Shown: positions 1-9,389, numbered from the stretch's first letter. The stretch is DNA of 64,000 nt from Candidatus Zemynaea palustris (GCA_003134695.1 PLCB01000009.1:20884-84883); one strand, 5' to 3'. The notes: generated by a model not told the origin, from the letters alone. Numbers and translations: made by a program.

Positions 1-1
1 A

Positions 2-682
2 CGCGCCGGCGTGCGGCTCGGCGTCGTGAGTGCAATCGCCGGTCAAGTCCGTGTGGAAGTCGAGGTACTCGGCGAATCGGGGCACGCCGGAACCGTTCCG
101 ATGATCGCTCGGCACGACGCGCTTGCCGCAGCCGCCGAGATCGCGCTCGCGCTCGAGACGCTGGCCCGTCAATTGGGCGAATGCGTCCTCACGGTCGGGC
201 ATCTGGTCGTCGAACCAAATCAAACCAACGTCATCCCGGCCCGGGTCGTCTTCCGGGTCGACGCCCGGAGCGTCGACGACGAGCGGGTCGATCGCCTCGA
301 AGCCGGAATACGCGATGAGTGTGCCCGAATGGAGATTCAGCGCGGCGTGAAATGCGCGATCAAGACTCTCGAGCGCAGAGCGGCCGTTTCCATGGATGGA
401 GGCCTGCGCGCAGCGATCCAAGAGGCGCTTGGCGGCCTGCGCGCAGCGCAGCGTGACGCGCATGGCAACTTGGATATTAAGGTAATGGAGATTTCATCCG
501 GGGCCGGACACGATACGATGTGCGTGGCGACGATCGCGCCGGCCGCGATGATCTTCGTGCCGAGTGCCGGCGGCCGCAGTCACGTCGGCAGCGAGTACAC
601 CGCGCCCGAGGATTTAGAACTCGGTGTCGAAGCGTTGACCCGGTCGATCGTTGCGGTCGATCGCTTACTGAGCAAGAAGTAG
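2..682 (+). CDS. Allantoate amidohydrolase-like M20 peptidase-family enzyme, C-terminal part
   Basis: The reading frame is open to the window edge, so the start lies upstream and only about 226 C-terminal residues are present (family members are about 410). Visible are the dimerisation-domain motif SGHAGTVPM, then NVIPARVVFRVDAR, SGAGHDT, and the late segment PSAGGRSHVGSEYT, whose histidine is a metal ligand in this family. This pattern matches allantoate amidohydrolases and N-carbamoyl amino acid amidohydrolases, which release ammonia and CO2 from ureido compounds. The neighbours (uraD, 8-oxoguanine deaminase, xanthine dehydrogenase) make allantoate the likeliest substrate. A carbamoyl-beta-alanine or hydantoin-derived substrate remains possible because the N-terminal catalytic half cannot be seen. 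Confidence 0.82.
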   Translation, partial: RAGVRLGVVSAIAGQVRVEVEVLGESGHAGTVPMIARHDALAAAAEIALALETLARQLGECVLTVGHLVVEPNQTNVIPARVVFRVDARSVDDERVDRLEAGIRDECARMEIQRGVKCAIKTLERRAAVSMDGGLRAAIQEALGGLRAAQRDAHGNLDIKVMEISSGAGHDTMCVATIAPAAMIFVPSAGGRSHVGSEYTAPEDLELGVEALTRSIVAVDRLLSKK

Positions 683-692
683 AGTCTTTGCG

Positions 693-1067
693 ATGCGATT
701 TTTCATCTGCGGCTCCGCGCTGCGGGGCCAGCCGGACCACCAGAATCTCGGCGACGCGAAATTTCTGGGCGCGGCGAAGACGGCGCCGCGGTACCGGCTG
801 CACTCGGTGCGCGATCAGCATCCGGGAATTTATGAGGTTTCCGAAGGCGGCGTCTCCATCGCCGGCGAGTTGTACGACTTTACGTCCGAGCAGCATGCGC
901 ACCTCATGGCGAACGAGCCACCCGACCTCTACGAAGCCGACATCGTCCTTGACGACGGAACGATGGCGGGCGCGATGATCTATCCGCGCACGTTGATCGA
1001 GGAGCGCGGCTACGAGGACGTCTCACAGTACGGCGACTGGGCCGCGTTCAAGGCGTCTCGCGCTTAG
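693..1067 (+). CDS. AIG2/gamma-glutamylcyclotransferase-like small protein
   Basis: The protein has 124 residues and starts with MRFFICGSALRGQP, resembling the YGS/L nucleotide-loop start of AIG2/GGCT-fold proteins and of the C-terminal domain of allophanate hydrolases. It continues with GIYEVSEGGVSIAGELYDF, the usual second half of that fold. It begins 10 bases after the allantoate amidohydrolase-like gene, so the two are probably co-transcribed. Stand-alone members occur beside purine and urea catabolism genes. The precise reaction is unknown; a cyclotransferase or a role in ureido-compound breakdown are both possible. Confidence 0.7.
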   Translation: MRFFICGSALRGQPDHQNLGDAKFLGAAKTAPRYRLHSVRDQHPGIYEVSEGGVSIAGELYDFTSEQHAHLMANEPPDLYEADIVLDDGTMAGAMIYPRTLIEERGYEDVSQYGDWAAFKASRA

Positions 1068-1081
1068 GTCAGCCGCGCATT

Positions 1082-1588
1082 TCATTCGGCGATGGTATCT
1101 ACCAAACGCAGCCGCGCGATCTTCGCGATCTCGGCGAGGGCGGTGGCGATCTCAGTCTGCCGATCGTTTTCTGCTCGCCGTTCGATTTCGTTGAGAATCG
1201 ATGCCTTGCCGTGTTCGCGCGCGCAGATGACGAATGGGAAGCCGAAACGTGCGCGATACTCCGAGTTGAGTCTCTCGAAGCGTGCGATCTCGTCCGGCGT
1301 CAGCTTGTCGAAGCCCGCTGAAGCCTGCTCGCCGCGCGAGGCGGCGGTCAGCCGCTCTTCGCGCGCGACGCGCCCGGCGAGGTCTGGGTGGGCCGCGATG
1401 AGCGCGATGCGTTTTTCTTCCGGAGATCCGCCGACGACCTCGACCATACGCGAATGCAGGGCGTCGACGCTCGCGAACGGCCGAGCTTTCGCCGCTTCTT
1501 CGGCGATCCAAGGCGAATGTTCGAACGTAAAACCGACGCTGGCGACGAAGTCCTCGGGGGTGCAGAGGTTGAGTTCGTCAAGAGTCAT
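1082..1588 (-). CDS. uraD: 2-oxo-4-hydroxy-4-carboxy-5-ureidoimidazoline (OHCU) decarboxylase
   Basis: This 168-residue protein has the normal length for the family. It shows the landmarks of UraD: AAHPDLAG (with the catalytic-region histidine), the SRGEQASAG segment, and the closing FGFPFVICAREHGKASIL signature. The enzyme decarboxylates OHCU to S-allantoin, the last step from urate to allantoin. It is convergent with the gene pair to its left and divergent from the 8-oxoguanine deaminase-like gene, whose GTG start lies 28 bases away. The shared region 1589-1615 must hold both translation starts. Confidence 0.93.
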   Translation of the reverse strand: MTLDELNLCTPEDFVASVGFTFEHSPWIAEEAAKARPFASVDALHSRMVEVVGGSPEEKRIALIAAHPDLAGRVAREERLTAASRGEQASAGFDKLTPDEIARFERLNSEYRARFGFPFVICAREHGKASILNEIERRAENDRQTEIATALAEIAKIARLRLVDTIAE

Positions 1589-1615
1589 CGTACTCGGGGT
1601 CCGGATGGTGGAGAG

Positions 1616-2971
1616 GTGAGCACCCTGCTCGTTCGCGATGCGACCCTGCTCGCAACCTTCGATGACGGCGGTCGCGAGATCGCCGGCGGCGGCCTGTTCG
1701 CGCGCGACGGCGTCATCGAGGCGGTCGGGCCGAGCACGACGCTACCGAAGGACGCCGACCAGATCGTCGATGCGGGTGGGATGGTGGTCCTGCCCGGGCT
1801 CGTCTGCACGCACCATCACTTCTACCAAACGCTGACGCGAAACTTGCCGGCGGCACAGGATGTGGCGCTTTTTCCGTGGCTCGTTGCCCACTATCCGATC
1901 TGGGCGCGCCTGACGCCCGGCGGTGTACGCAGCAGCACGGCGGTCGCACTCTCCGAACTGTTGCTCTCAGGCTGTACGACTGCCGCCGACCACGGCTACA
2001 TCTGGCCGAACGGTGCGTGCGTCGACGACCAGATCGACGTCGCGCAGGAGATGGGCGTCCGCTTTCACGCCTCGCGCGGCTCGATGTCGGTCGGAAGATC
2101 GCGCGGCGGGCTCCCGCCCGACGAAGCGGTCGAAGACGAGTCCGAGATCCTGCGCGACTGCGAGCGCGTCATCGCCGAATACCACGACCCCGCGCGCTAC
2201 GCGATGACGCGGATCGTCCTCGCGCCGTGCTCGCCGTTTTCAGTCTCGCCGGAGTTGATGCGCAAGAGCGCCGAACTCGCTCGAAAGCACGGCTGCTTCT
2301 TACACACCCATCTTTGTGAAACCGTCGATGAAGAACGCTATTGCCTCGAGCATTTCGGCAAACGGCCGGTCGAATTCGCCGAGAATCTTGGGTGGAGTGG
2401 ACCGGACGTCTGGTACGCGCACGCGATCCACGTCGCGCCGGAAGAAATCGTGCGGCTCGGCGGCTCGCGGACCGGCGTCGCGCACTGCCCGACGTCGAAC
2501 ATGCGATTGGGTGCCGGGATTGCGCCGGTTCTCGCGCAGATCCGCGCGGGGATGCGGGCCGGGCTCGGCGTCGACGGCTCGGCCTCGAACGACGGTTCGC
2601 ACCTGCTCGACGAAGCGCGTCACGCGATGCTGTTGCAACGCGTCGCACATGGAGCCGCTGCGATGACGGCGCGCGACGCTTTACGCCTTGCGACCCGCGG
2701 CGGTGCCGAGGTGCTCGGCCGCGACGACGTCGGTTATCTGGCGCCGGGGATGGCGGCCGATTTCATCGGCGTGCGCGTCGATGGACTCGCGACCGCCGGC
2801 GGCGCCGTCCACGACCCGCTCGCATCGCTCGTGTTCTGCCGGATTCCGAACGTCGACCTCAACGTGATCGCCGGCCTCGTCCGCGTCCGCAACGGCGAGC
2901 TCGTCGACGTCGATCTGCCCGAATTGCTCTCGCACCACAACCGCCTCGCCCGCGAACTCGTCGGCAGATAA
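1616..2971 (+). CDS. 8-oxoguanine deaminase-like amidohydrolase (Atz/Trz family)
   Basis: The predicted protein of 451 residues belongs to the TIM-barrel amidohydrolases. The metal site is visible as HHHFYQ, HTHLCE, YAHAIH and VDGSASND, with HCPTSNMRLG between the last two. The combination HHHFYQTLTRNLPAAQD...LFPWL and VDGSASNDG is typical of the subgroup containing 8-oxoguanine deaminase and hydroxyatrazine-type deaminases. In purine clusters this enzyme makes urate from 8-oxoguanine. The frame is open upstream, but the GTG at 1616 follows a GGAG ribosome-binding site and gives the expected N-terminal beta-sandwich (LLVRDATLLATFD), so I chose it. It would feed urate into the same pathway as xanthine dehydrogenase. 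Confidence 0.85.
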   Translation: MSTLLVRDATLLATFDDGGREIAGGGLFARDGVIEAVGPSTTLPKDADQIVDAGGMVVLPGLVCTHHHFYQTLTRNLPAAQDVALFPWLVAHYPIWARLTPGGVRSSTAVALSELLLSGCTTAADHGYIWPNGACVDDQIDVAQEMGVRFHASRGSMSVGRSRGGLPPDEAVEDESEILRDCERVIAEYHDPARYAMTRIVLAPCSPFSVSPELMRKSAELARKHGCFLHTHLCETVDEERYCLEHFGKRPVEFAENLGWSGPDVWYAHAIHVAPEEIVRLGGSRTGVAHCPTSNMRLGAGIAPVLAQIRAGMRAGLGVDGSASNDGSHLLDEARHAMLLQRVAHGAAAMTARDALRLATRGGAEVLGRDDVGYLAPGMAADFIGVRVDGLATAGGAVHDPLASLVFCRIPNVDLNVIAGLVRVRNGELVDVDLPELLSHHNRLARELVGR

Positions 2972-3020
2972 GAGAGCGGGAGGAGCGCGCTAAATCCAAG
3001 ATCAGATGAGGTAACCACTA

Positions 3021-3404
3021 ATGGACAGAATCAAAGGCGCCCAAATTCGACAAGAGGTGCTCGGCACCGGGCACGTCAAGGGCATGGCGACGAACGTCGA
3101 TCCGTTCTATCAGAACTTCATCGACTTCACCGAAGAGTTTTGCTGGGGAAACGTCTGGGTGCGGCCGGGACTCGAGCGCAAGACGCGCAGCATGCTCAAC
3201 CTGGCGATGCTCTCGGTGATGGCGCGCTGGCACGAGTTCGAGGTCCACGTGCGCGGCGCGCTCAACAACGGTGTCACCAAAGAAGAGATCGCCGAGATAC
3301 TCCTCCAGGCGGGTGTTTATGGTGGGGTGCCGATCGCGGCCGAGGCCTTCCGCGCTGCCCGCCGCGTCTTCGAGGCGATGGAAGCCGAGTCGAAGCGTTC
3401 GTAA
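3021..3404 (+). CDS. Carboxymuconolactone decarboxylase-family (AhpD-fold) protein
   Basis: The 127-residue, all-helical protein resembles 4-carboxymuconolactone decarboxylase: GLERKTRSMLNLAMLSVMARWHEFEVHVRGALNNGVTKEEIAEILLQAGVYGGVPIAAEAF. The histidine in WHEFEVHVRGA is at the conserved position. No CxxC is visible, so a peroxidase role of the AhpD type is unlikely. It starts 49 bases after the deaminase-like gene and may share its transcript. Its presence in a purine locus suggests a side reaction on a ring-opened intermediate, but nothing in the sequence fixes the substrate. Confidence 0.8.
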   Translation: MDRIKGAQIRQEVLGTGHVKGMATNVDPFYQNFIDFTEEFCWGNVWVRPGLERKTRSMLNLAMLSVMARWHEFEVHVRGALNNGVTKEEIAEILLQAGVYGGVPIAAEAFRAARRVFEAMEAESKRS

Positions 3405-3479
3405 CGTCACACGGACGAGCGGGGTCGACCGCTCGTGAGGCAGGTGCAAATTACAGTTGGTGAAGAAACCAGAACTGCG

Positions 3480-4265
3480 ATGATTGTTCCCTTGCGGCGT
3501 TTCTCGCCGATTGCAATTCTTGGTGCCGTCGCATTCGTTGCCGGCACGATGCAGGTGTCGCCGGCCGACACCATCTTTCCGTCGCCCTTGCCGCAAGTGC
3601 CACTCTGCTTGAGTTCTGTCGGTGCGCCTGGGACGCCGTGCCGCGCAAACCCGGGCCAATGGATCGCAATCGGCCTCGATCGTCGCTGGGGCGCAGGCGA
3701 CAAAATCGTCGGCTTCAACGGGACGACCAGCAGCGGCCGAAACGTGGGCTGGAACTATGATGCCAAACAGCGCGTCGGCGATCGTCAAGCCGACATCGTC
3801 GAGGTCGTCATGGTTCCCGGAGCGATTTGCAGCCTCGGGCTGGGCGTCTACACGATCACGATAACCGATAGACGAACGGGTGCCGGTGCAAACCTATTGG
3901 AGAAGTTCCAACCGATTTGTCCAAGCGCGGCCCCTTCGAATGCGGCGCTCCCGCAAGCGCCGATCTGTCTGAACTCGGTGGGACCGGTCAACGTTCCGTG
4001 CCGCGTTGCCCCGGGTGCCACGATCGCCATCGCGCTCGACGCTTCGTGGGGAAAGGGCGATCATGGGATCGACATCGGTTCGTATCAGGTGCCGGGGCCG
4101 CAGCGCGTTGGTGACGGCCGCGCATCGATCGTGTTGATCGTGACGGTTCCGCAAGACATCTGCAAAGTCTATAAGGGCCAGCCGCTGATCGTAACGGTTT
4201 TGCCGGCCTCGACGGCGCTCGGTCGACCCCGTCAGCTTTTCCAGAGGTTCCAGCCGATCTGTTAG
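3480..4265 (+). CDS. Exported protein with two tandem internal repeats
   Basis: I start it at the ATG at 3480, which gives a 261-residue protein with an N-terminal signal segment (VPLRRFSPIAILGAVAFVAG). The mature part contains two copies of one module. The first has VPLCLSSVGAPGTPC followed by WIAIGLDRRWGAGD; the second has APICLNSVGPVNVPC followed by TIAIALDASWGKGD. Each ends in a FQPIC motif. The paired cysteines suggest disulfide-stabilised domains outside the cytoplasm. I do not recognise the family. Its stop overlaps the stop of the convergent permease gene by a few bases. Confidence 0.72.
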   Translation: MIVPLRRFSPIAILGAVAFVAGTMQVSPADTIFPSPLPQVPLCLSSVGAPGTPCRANPGQWIAIGLDRRWGAGDKIVGFNGTTSSGRNVGWNYDAKQRVGDRQADIVEVVMVPGAICSLGLGVYTITITDRRTGAGANLLEKFQPICPSAAPSNAALPQAPICLNSVGPVNVPCRVAPGATIAIALDASWGKGDHGIDIGSYQVPGPQRVGDGRASIVLIVTVPQDICKVYKGQPLIVTVLPASTALGRPRQLFQRFQPIC

Positions 4266-5770
4266 TGTCGAAGCTGTAGCGACTGCAAAGCGAAGATTCG
4301 CGCGACAGCGAACGCCACAGCGAAACCGACGAAATACGAGACGTCGCCGAGGCCGGGGTAATGCGCGGCAAGCGGACCGACGTACCAAGGTTGCTGATAA
4401 AACGGAAGCGCCGCGATCAGGCCGGCGATCCATCCGATCAGCGTGCCGGAGACGCGTCGCGACGACGGCATCCCGCCCGCAGCGATGACCGCGCCGGCCC
4501 ACGGCGTGGCCCAACTCGACAGTAAGAGCAAGAAGCTCGTGTATTCGCGCGCGACCTCCCCGGGGTACAACCCGGCAAGCGACAGTAATCCGCCGAGCGC
4601 GCCGACGACGATCGCTGCCTGCCAGCGGGCGAGCGTGTAGCGAACGACGAGTCCGGTGACGAGGCCGACGCCGAGCGCGCACGCTCCGCTGACGAGCGGC
4701 GCAAAGCGAGCGCCCGGATCGGTTTGGCCGGCAACCGCGAGCATGACGAACGTGCCGAGTGCGAACGCTGCACCGACGAGGATCGCGAACCACGGCCGGC
4801 GCCGCCCGTCCCAGGCGACGAGCGATGCCAGCGAGCCCGAATAGAGATTCAGACAATTCGCGCTGAGCGTGCCGAGTAAGACCGTCAGAAGACCGAGCGC
4901 AACCAGCCAGTTGCTGGCGAACAACTTTTGGATGATGTCACTCGGCGTCGCCGCGACCAAGTCGGTCCCGACGATCGCGGTCACCGCGGCGGCTCCCAAG
5001 ATTTCGAGCGCCGTTGACGGGACGCCGCCGCCTAAGAACGTCCACCACCACACCGCTCGCTTGTCGCTGTCGGCGGGCAGATAGCGCGAATAATCCGCAG
5101 CGCACGGCGCCCAGCCGATTGCGTACGAAAACGCAATCGCCGCCGAGAAGACGATCCCCGCCACCTCGCCACCGCTCGCGAGCGGTGCGTGCGCGTCGAA
5201 CGGCGCGCCCGGGTTGGCGCGCTGGAAGCACGCGATCGCGATTGCTATAAAGCCGACCGTTAGCGCGACGCCGGCGACCTTTTCGAAGAGATGGATCATG
5301 TTGTAGCCGTAGATCACGATGACGATTTCGATCGCCAACACGATCAGCAGCGCCGGAACGTATTGCAGATGGAGCAACGCCTGGAGCGCAAACGCGCCGA
5401 AGATCGTATCGATCGCGAACCAGCCGACGCCGGCCAAGAATGCGAGGACCGCCGGGAAGACGTTCGCGTCGGTTCCGAGTGCCTGTCGCGAGACCATCAT
5501 CTGGGGCCGCCCGAAGCGCGGACCCATCTGCGCGAGAAACCCGAGCACCGCGTACCCGGCGAGGTTGCCGATCACGATCCCGACGACGGCCCCCCAAAAC
5601 GATGTCCCGAAGAGCGCGACCGTCAGAATCCCGGTTGCAAAGGTCGCCGTCTCGGCGTTCGCGGCGAACCAAAGCGAGAAGAGATCGCGCGGGTTGCCGT
5701 GACGCTCGCTCTCGTCGATGCGCTCGATGCCGTGCGGCTCGACGACGGCGACGTTTGCGCCGTATGACAC
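4262..5770 (-). CDS. NCS1-family nucleobase:cation symporter (cytosine/purine permease)
   Basis: The protein has about 502 residues and roughly 12 hydrophobic segments. The N-terminal part contains NPRDLFSLWFAANAETATFATG and later VVGIVIGNLAGYAVLGFLAQMGPRFGRPQMMVSRQALG, both characteristic of NCS1 purine/cytosine permeases. A GTG at 5770 overlaps the stop of the molybdopterin subunit gene by one base, so I chose it over the upstream in-frame start that would lie inside that gene. It is the last gene of the minus-strand xanthine dehydrogenase operon. Uptake of a purine such as xanthine or hypoxanthine is the natural inference. Confidence 0.88.
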   Translation of the reverse strand: MSYGANVAVVEPHGIERIDESERHGNPRDLFSLWFAANAETATFATGILTVALFGTSFWGAVVGIVIGNLAGYAVLGFLAQMGPRFGRPQMMVSRQALGTDANVFPAVLAFLAGVGWFAIDTIFGAFALQALLHLQYVPALLIVLAIEIVIVIYGYNMIHLFEKVAGVALTVGFIAIAIACFQRANPGAPFDAHAPLASGGEVAGIVFSAAIAFSYAIGWAPCAADYSRYLPADSDKRAVWWWTFLGGGVPSTALEILGAAAVTAIVGTDLVAATPSDIIQKLFASNWLVALGLLTVLLGTLSANCLNLYSGSLASLVAWDGRRRPWFAILVGAAFALGTFVMLAVAGQTDPGARFAPLVSGACALGVGLVTGLVVRYTLARWQAAIVVGALGGLLSLAGLYPGEVAREYTSFLLLLSSWATPWAGAVIAAGGMPSSRRVSGTLIGWIAGLIAALPFYQQPWYVGPLAAHYPGLGDVSYFVGFAVAFAVARIFALQSLQLRH

Positions 5771-7959
5771 TACCTGACGAGCGCCTCGGCGCTGGCGGTC
5801 GTGCGGCGGCGGGTTTCCTCGATCGCCCGCAGCACGCGCTCCGGCGTCATCGGCAGATCGCTCACCCACGCGCCGGTTGCGTCGAAGATCGCGGCCGCGA
5901 CGGCAGGCGCGAATGGGACGAGCGGCATCTCGGCGACGCCGCGTGCGCCGAACGGTCCGTTCGGGTCGGCGCTTTCGACGATCACCGGATAGATTTCGGT
6001 CGGCATGTCGAGCGTCGTCGGCAGAAGGTACGTCGAGAAGTACGGCGTCAGCAGTTTGCCGTCGCGCGCCGGCATATTTTCGGTCAGCGCGTAGCCCACC
6101 GCTTGCGCCAAACAGCCTTCGATCTGGCCTTCGACTTGCTGCCGGTTGATCGCGCGGCCGACGTCGTGCACGCTGATGACGCGCAGGACCCTCGTGACGC
6201 CGGTCAGCACGTCGACTTCGACCTCGACCGCCTGCGCCGAATACCCATAGCAGTAATTCGGGATGCCGTCGCCGGTCTCAAGATCGAGCGGCGTGGTACG
6301 CGGCGGCCGGTATTGCACGGTCGCTTCCGGTTTCGCGCCTGCGACCCAATTGCGGCGTGCCGCCTCGGCCGCATCTTTCACCGCGCGCCCGCCCATGAAC
6401 GTCATGCGCGACGCCGACGCCGAGCCGGTATTCGGCGCCTCTGAAGAATCGTCGGTGACCATGCGCACTGCCTCTAGCGGCAACTCTAGAGTCTCCGCAG
6501 CGATCTGTCGGAGAACGAGATGCGCTCCCTGACCGACCTCGGCGGCGCCGACGCGCACGATCGCGCCGCGAATCTCGGCCGGCGTGGCGTCCAACTCGAC
6601 GGTCGCCGTCGCCTGTTCCGGAAAACCGAACGAATAGCCGACGTTCTTGATTCCGCACGCGATGCCGATTCCACGCCGCAACGAGTTCGCCGGTTCGGGC
6701 CGGCGGGCCGGCAGCGCAAAACGCGCCGCCTTCTCTTCGAGGCACCGCTCGAAGACCGCCCGGACGCTCACGCCGGGTGGAAGCGGATGGCCGGTCGTCT
6801 CGATGTCGCCTTCCTTATATAGATTCTTCCGGCGCACGTCGGCTGGATCGAGTCCCAGCGCGTGGGCGAGGCGCGTCACCATCGATTCGGCGGCGAAGTG
6901 TGCTTGCGGCGTGCCGAAGCCGCGGAAGGCACCGCTCGGCACGTTGTTGGTGTACACCACGATCCCGTCGGTCGCGACGTTCGGGATCGAGTACGGACCG
7001 CAGGCGAAGATCGACGCGCACTTGAGCACCTCGACCGACGTCGACGCGTACGCGCCGCCGTCGGCGATCGACTCGATTTCCGCGGCGACGATCGTCCCGT
7101 CGCGCTTGGCGCCCCACTTCGTCGTTATCGTGAACGGATGGCGTTTGTGATGGCCGATGATCGACTCTTCGCGATTCCATACCATCGCGACCGGCCTGCG
7201 CAACTTCCAGGCGGCTAACGCGACCAGCGGCGGAAGCGAGAGGTCCTCTCGCCCGCCGAACGCGCCGCCGATCTTCGCGTAGCGGATGACGACGTTCTCT
7301 TCGGGCATCTCGAACATCGCGGCGATCTGGCGACGATCCTCGTGCAACCACTGTCCGGCGGTCTCGAGAACGAGTTTCTCGCCTTCCCAATACGAGATGC
7401 CCGCATCGGGTTGAAGGTAGGCGTGTTCCTGCCAGCCCGTCGTAAATTTCCCTTCGAGAATAACGTCGGCTTGGAGGAAGCCGGCCGCGACGTCGCCTTT
7501 GCGTATCTTTTGATGTAAGAGAACGTTCGACCGATCGGCGTGGACGCGCTGCGCGCCGGGCGCAAGCGCCGCCTGCGCGCTCGTCACCGCCGGAAGATCT
7601 TCGTAGCTCACGTTCACGCGCGCCGCGCCGTCTCGCGCGATGGCCGCCGAGTCCGCGACGACGAGCGCGACGCGGTCGCCATAGAAACGGACGACGTCCT
7701 CGCACAGCAGCGCCTGGTCGGCAACGATCAAGCCGAAGCGGTTATACGGCACGTCGGCGGCGGTCAAAACGGCGTGCACGCCCGGCAGCGCCCGCGCTCC
7801 GCTCGCTTCGATATTCAGGATGCGCGCGTGCGCGCGGTGCGCGAAGACGGCCGCCGCATGCAGCATCCCGGCCTTGACGAGATCGGCCGGGTAGCGTGCC
7901 GCGCCGGTGACCTTGTCGAGCGCGTCCGGACGCGGCACCGATGCGCCGATAATCTTCAT
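5770..7959 (-). CDS. Xanthine dehydrogenase-type molybdopterin-binding subunit
   Basis: About 729 residues. It opens with GASVPRPDALDKVTGAARYPADL, the usual start of the xanthine oxidase-family large subunit. Further landmarks are GGAFGGREDL, GAFRGFGTPQAHFA (molybdopterin contact), VGQGAHLVLRQIAAE, NTGSASASRMTFMGGRAV, and the final GPFGARGVAEMPLVP with the glutamate that acts as base at the Mo centre. The ATG at 7959 overlaps the TGA of the FAD/2Fe-2S subunit (ATGA), implying coupled translation and a heterodimer. Genomic context points to xanthine/hypoxanthine oxidation, although the family also oxidises other heterocycles and aldehydes. Confidence 0.9.
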   Translation of the reverse strand: MKIIGASVPRPDALDKVTGAARYPADLVKAGMLHAAAVFAHRAHARILNIEASGARALPGVHAVLTAADVPYNRFGLIVADQALLCEDVVRFYGDRVALVVADSAAIARDGAARVNVSYEDLPAVTSAQAALAPGAQRVHADRSNVLLHQKIRKGDVAAGFLQADVILEGKFTTGWQEHAYLQPDAGISYWEGEKLVLETAGQWLHEDRRQIAAMFEMPEENVVIRYAKIGGAFGGREDLSLPPLVALAAWKLRRPVAMVWNREESIIGHHKRHPFTITTKWGAKRDGTIVAAEIESIADGGAYASTSVEVLKCASIFACGPYSIPNVATDGIVVYTNNVPSGAFRGFGTPQAHFAAESMVTRLAHALGLDPADVRRKNLYKEGDIETTGHPLPPGVSVRAVFERCLEEKAARFALPARRPEPANSLRRGIGIACGIKNVGYSFGFPEQATATVELDATPAEIRGAIVRVGAAEVGQGAHLVLRQIAAETLELPLEAVRMVTDDSSEAPNTGSASASRMTFMGGRAVKDAAEAARRNWVAGAKPEATVQYRPPRTTPLDLETGDGIPNYCYGYSAQAVEVEVDVLTGVTRVLRVISVHDVGRAINRQQVEGQIEGCLAQAVGYALTENMPARDGKLLTPYFSTYLLPTTLDMPTEIYPVIVESADPNGPFGARGVAEMPLVPFAPAVAAAIFDATGAWVSDLPMTPERVLRAIEETRRRTTASAEALVR

Positions 7960-9389
7960 TTTAATGGCACAAGCTCGCTGCGCGCCCCCACGCCACTGTC
8001 GCGGCGTGGGACCCCCATGATTGCATCCAGGATCTTTCGGTATCCGGTGCAGCGGCACAGGTTTCCGCTGATCGCCGTTTGAGCATCGTCGAGATCGCAG
8101 CCGGGTCGCTCATCGAGCAACTTCGCGCCGGCCATCAGCATCCCCGGGATGCAGAAACCGCACTGCACGGCGCCGCGTTCGACGAACGCGCGCTGCAACG
8201 GATGCAAGTCGGAGCCGTTCGCCAAGCCTTCGATGGTCGTGATCTCTGCGCCGTGCGCTTGCGGCGCTGGGACGAGGCACGACATTACAGCTTGGCCGTC
8301 GAGCCAAACGGTGCACGCGCCGCACTCTCCTTCAGCGCAGCCTTCCTTCGCGCCGGTCAATCCGGCGTTTTCGCGTAACGCGTCGAGCAGCGACTTGTGC
8401 GCCGCGTTCTCGAGCCGGCGCGGACGGCCGTTGATCGTGGCCTCGATCGTCCCGCTGAACGCCTTCGGTTCGGATCTCGCAGCCGTCGTCGCCAACAGGA
8501 TCGGCATCTCAGGAAGGCCCTCGGCTTCGGTTCCGTCGGCGATGCGCTCGAGGGCGCGTTCGACGAGCACTGCGACCATGTGCCGGCGATATTCGGCCGA
8601 GCCGCGCACGTCGTCGATCGGTTGCACCATCTCGGCGGCCGATCGGCCGGCGTTTTCGCGCGCCGCTCGTTCCAGCGACGAACCGACAAGCGCCTTCTCC
8701 GCTTCACGCGCGCGCACGATCGTCGGCGCGACGCAGCCGAGAGCGATCCGCGCGCTCGTAACGCGCGAGCCGGCAAAATCGAGGACGACGGCGACGTTGA
8801 GCACCGAGATCGCCTGTGCGCGGCGCAAGCCCAGTTTCAAGAAGATCCCGCGCCGCTCGCTTTCGGGTTTGGGAAGCCTGATCGAACGGATCAGCTCGCC
8901 CGGCCGCAGCGCCGTCGTCCGAAATCCGGTGCAGAACTCCTCGATGGGCAGCATACGCGTTCCGCTGAGATCGACGAGTTCGACTTCGGCGCCGAGCGCG
9001 TAGAGCGCGGGGATCGTGTCGTTGGCCGGCGACGCCGTTACGATATTCCCCGCGATCGTCGCGCGGGTTCGAATCTGCGGCGCGCCGACTTCCAGGCAGG
9101 CTTGCACCAACGGCAGCATGTCGTGGCGGAACCCAGGGGCGGCGAGGACTGCGTTATGCGTGGCCAGCGCTCCGAGCGCGTACGATCTCCCGTCTTCGGT
9201 CTCCCAGATCGCGCCGAGTTCGGCGCCGAGTCCGCTGACGTCGATCAGCCGGTTGGTCGGTTTGACGCCGCGCTGCAACTCGACCATGACGTCGGTCCCG
9301 CCCGCGATTACGCGCGCCCGATCGCCCTCGCGGGCGAGCAGGGTCAGGGCCTCTGTCAAGGAGGTGGGCCGGAGGTAGGTCTCGATCAT
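7956..9389 (-). CDS. Xanthine dehydrogenase fused FAD-binding and 2Fe-2S subunit
   Basis: A 477-residue fusion. Residues 1 to about 285 are the FAD domain of the CoxM/XdhB type: YLRPTSLTEALTLLA, RVIAGGTDVMVELQRG, and TIAGNIVTASPANDTIPAL. From about residue 305 there is a CoxS/XdhC-type iron-sulfur domain with GCAEGECGACTVWLDG, CLVPAPQAHG, QCGFCIPGMLM and GNLCRCTGY, which supplies cysteines for two 2Fe-2S clusters. In many bacteria these are separate proteins, and the usual order in single-chain enzymes is Fe-S first, so the FAD-then-Fe-S order is notable. The ATG at 9389 has a GGAGG site. It passes electrons from the Mo subunit to FAD. Confidence 0.9.
   Translation of the reverse strand: MIETYLRPTSLTEALTLLAREGDRARVIAGGTDVMVELQRGVKPTNRLIDVSGLGAELGAIWETEDGRSYALGALATHNAVLAAPGFRHDMLPLVQACLEVGAPQIRTRATIAGNIVTASPANDTIPALYALGAEVELVDLSGTRMLPIEEFCTGFRTTALRPGELIRSIRLPKPESERRGIFLKLGLRRAQAISVLNVAVVLDFAGSRVTSARIALGCVAPTIVRAREAEKALVGSSLERAARENAGRSAAEMVQPIDDVRGSAEYRRHMVAVLVERALERIADGTEAEGLPEMPILLATTAARSEPKAFSGTIEATINGRPRRLENAAHKSLLDALRENAGLTGAKEGCAEGECGACTVWLDGQAVMSCLVPAPQAHGAEITTIEGLANGSDLHPLQRAFVERGAVQCGFCIPGMLMAGAKLLDERPGCDLDDAQTAISGNLCRCTGYRKILDAIMGVPRRDSGVGARSELVPLK

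Noticed and set aside
2169..2648. Arginine-rich minus-strand frames over the deaminase gene
   Set aside because: Typical shadow frames of a G+C-rich gene; the plus-strand protein has complete family motifs.
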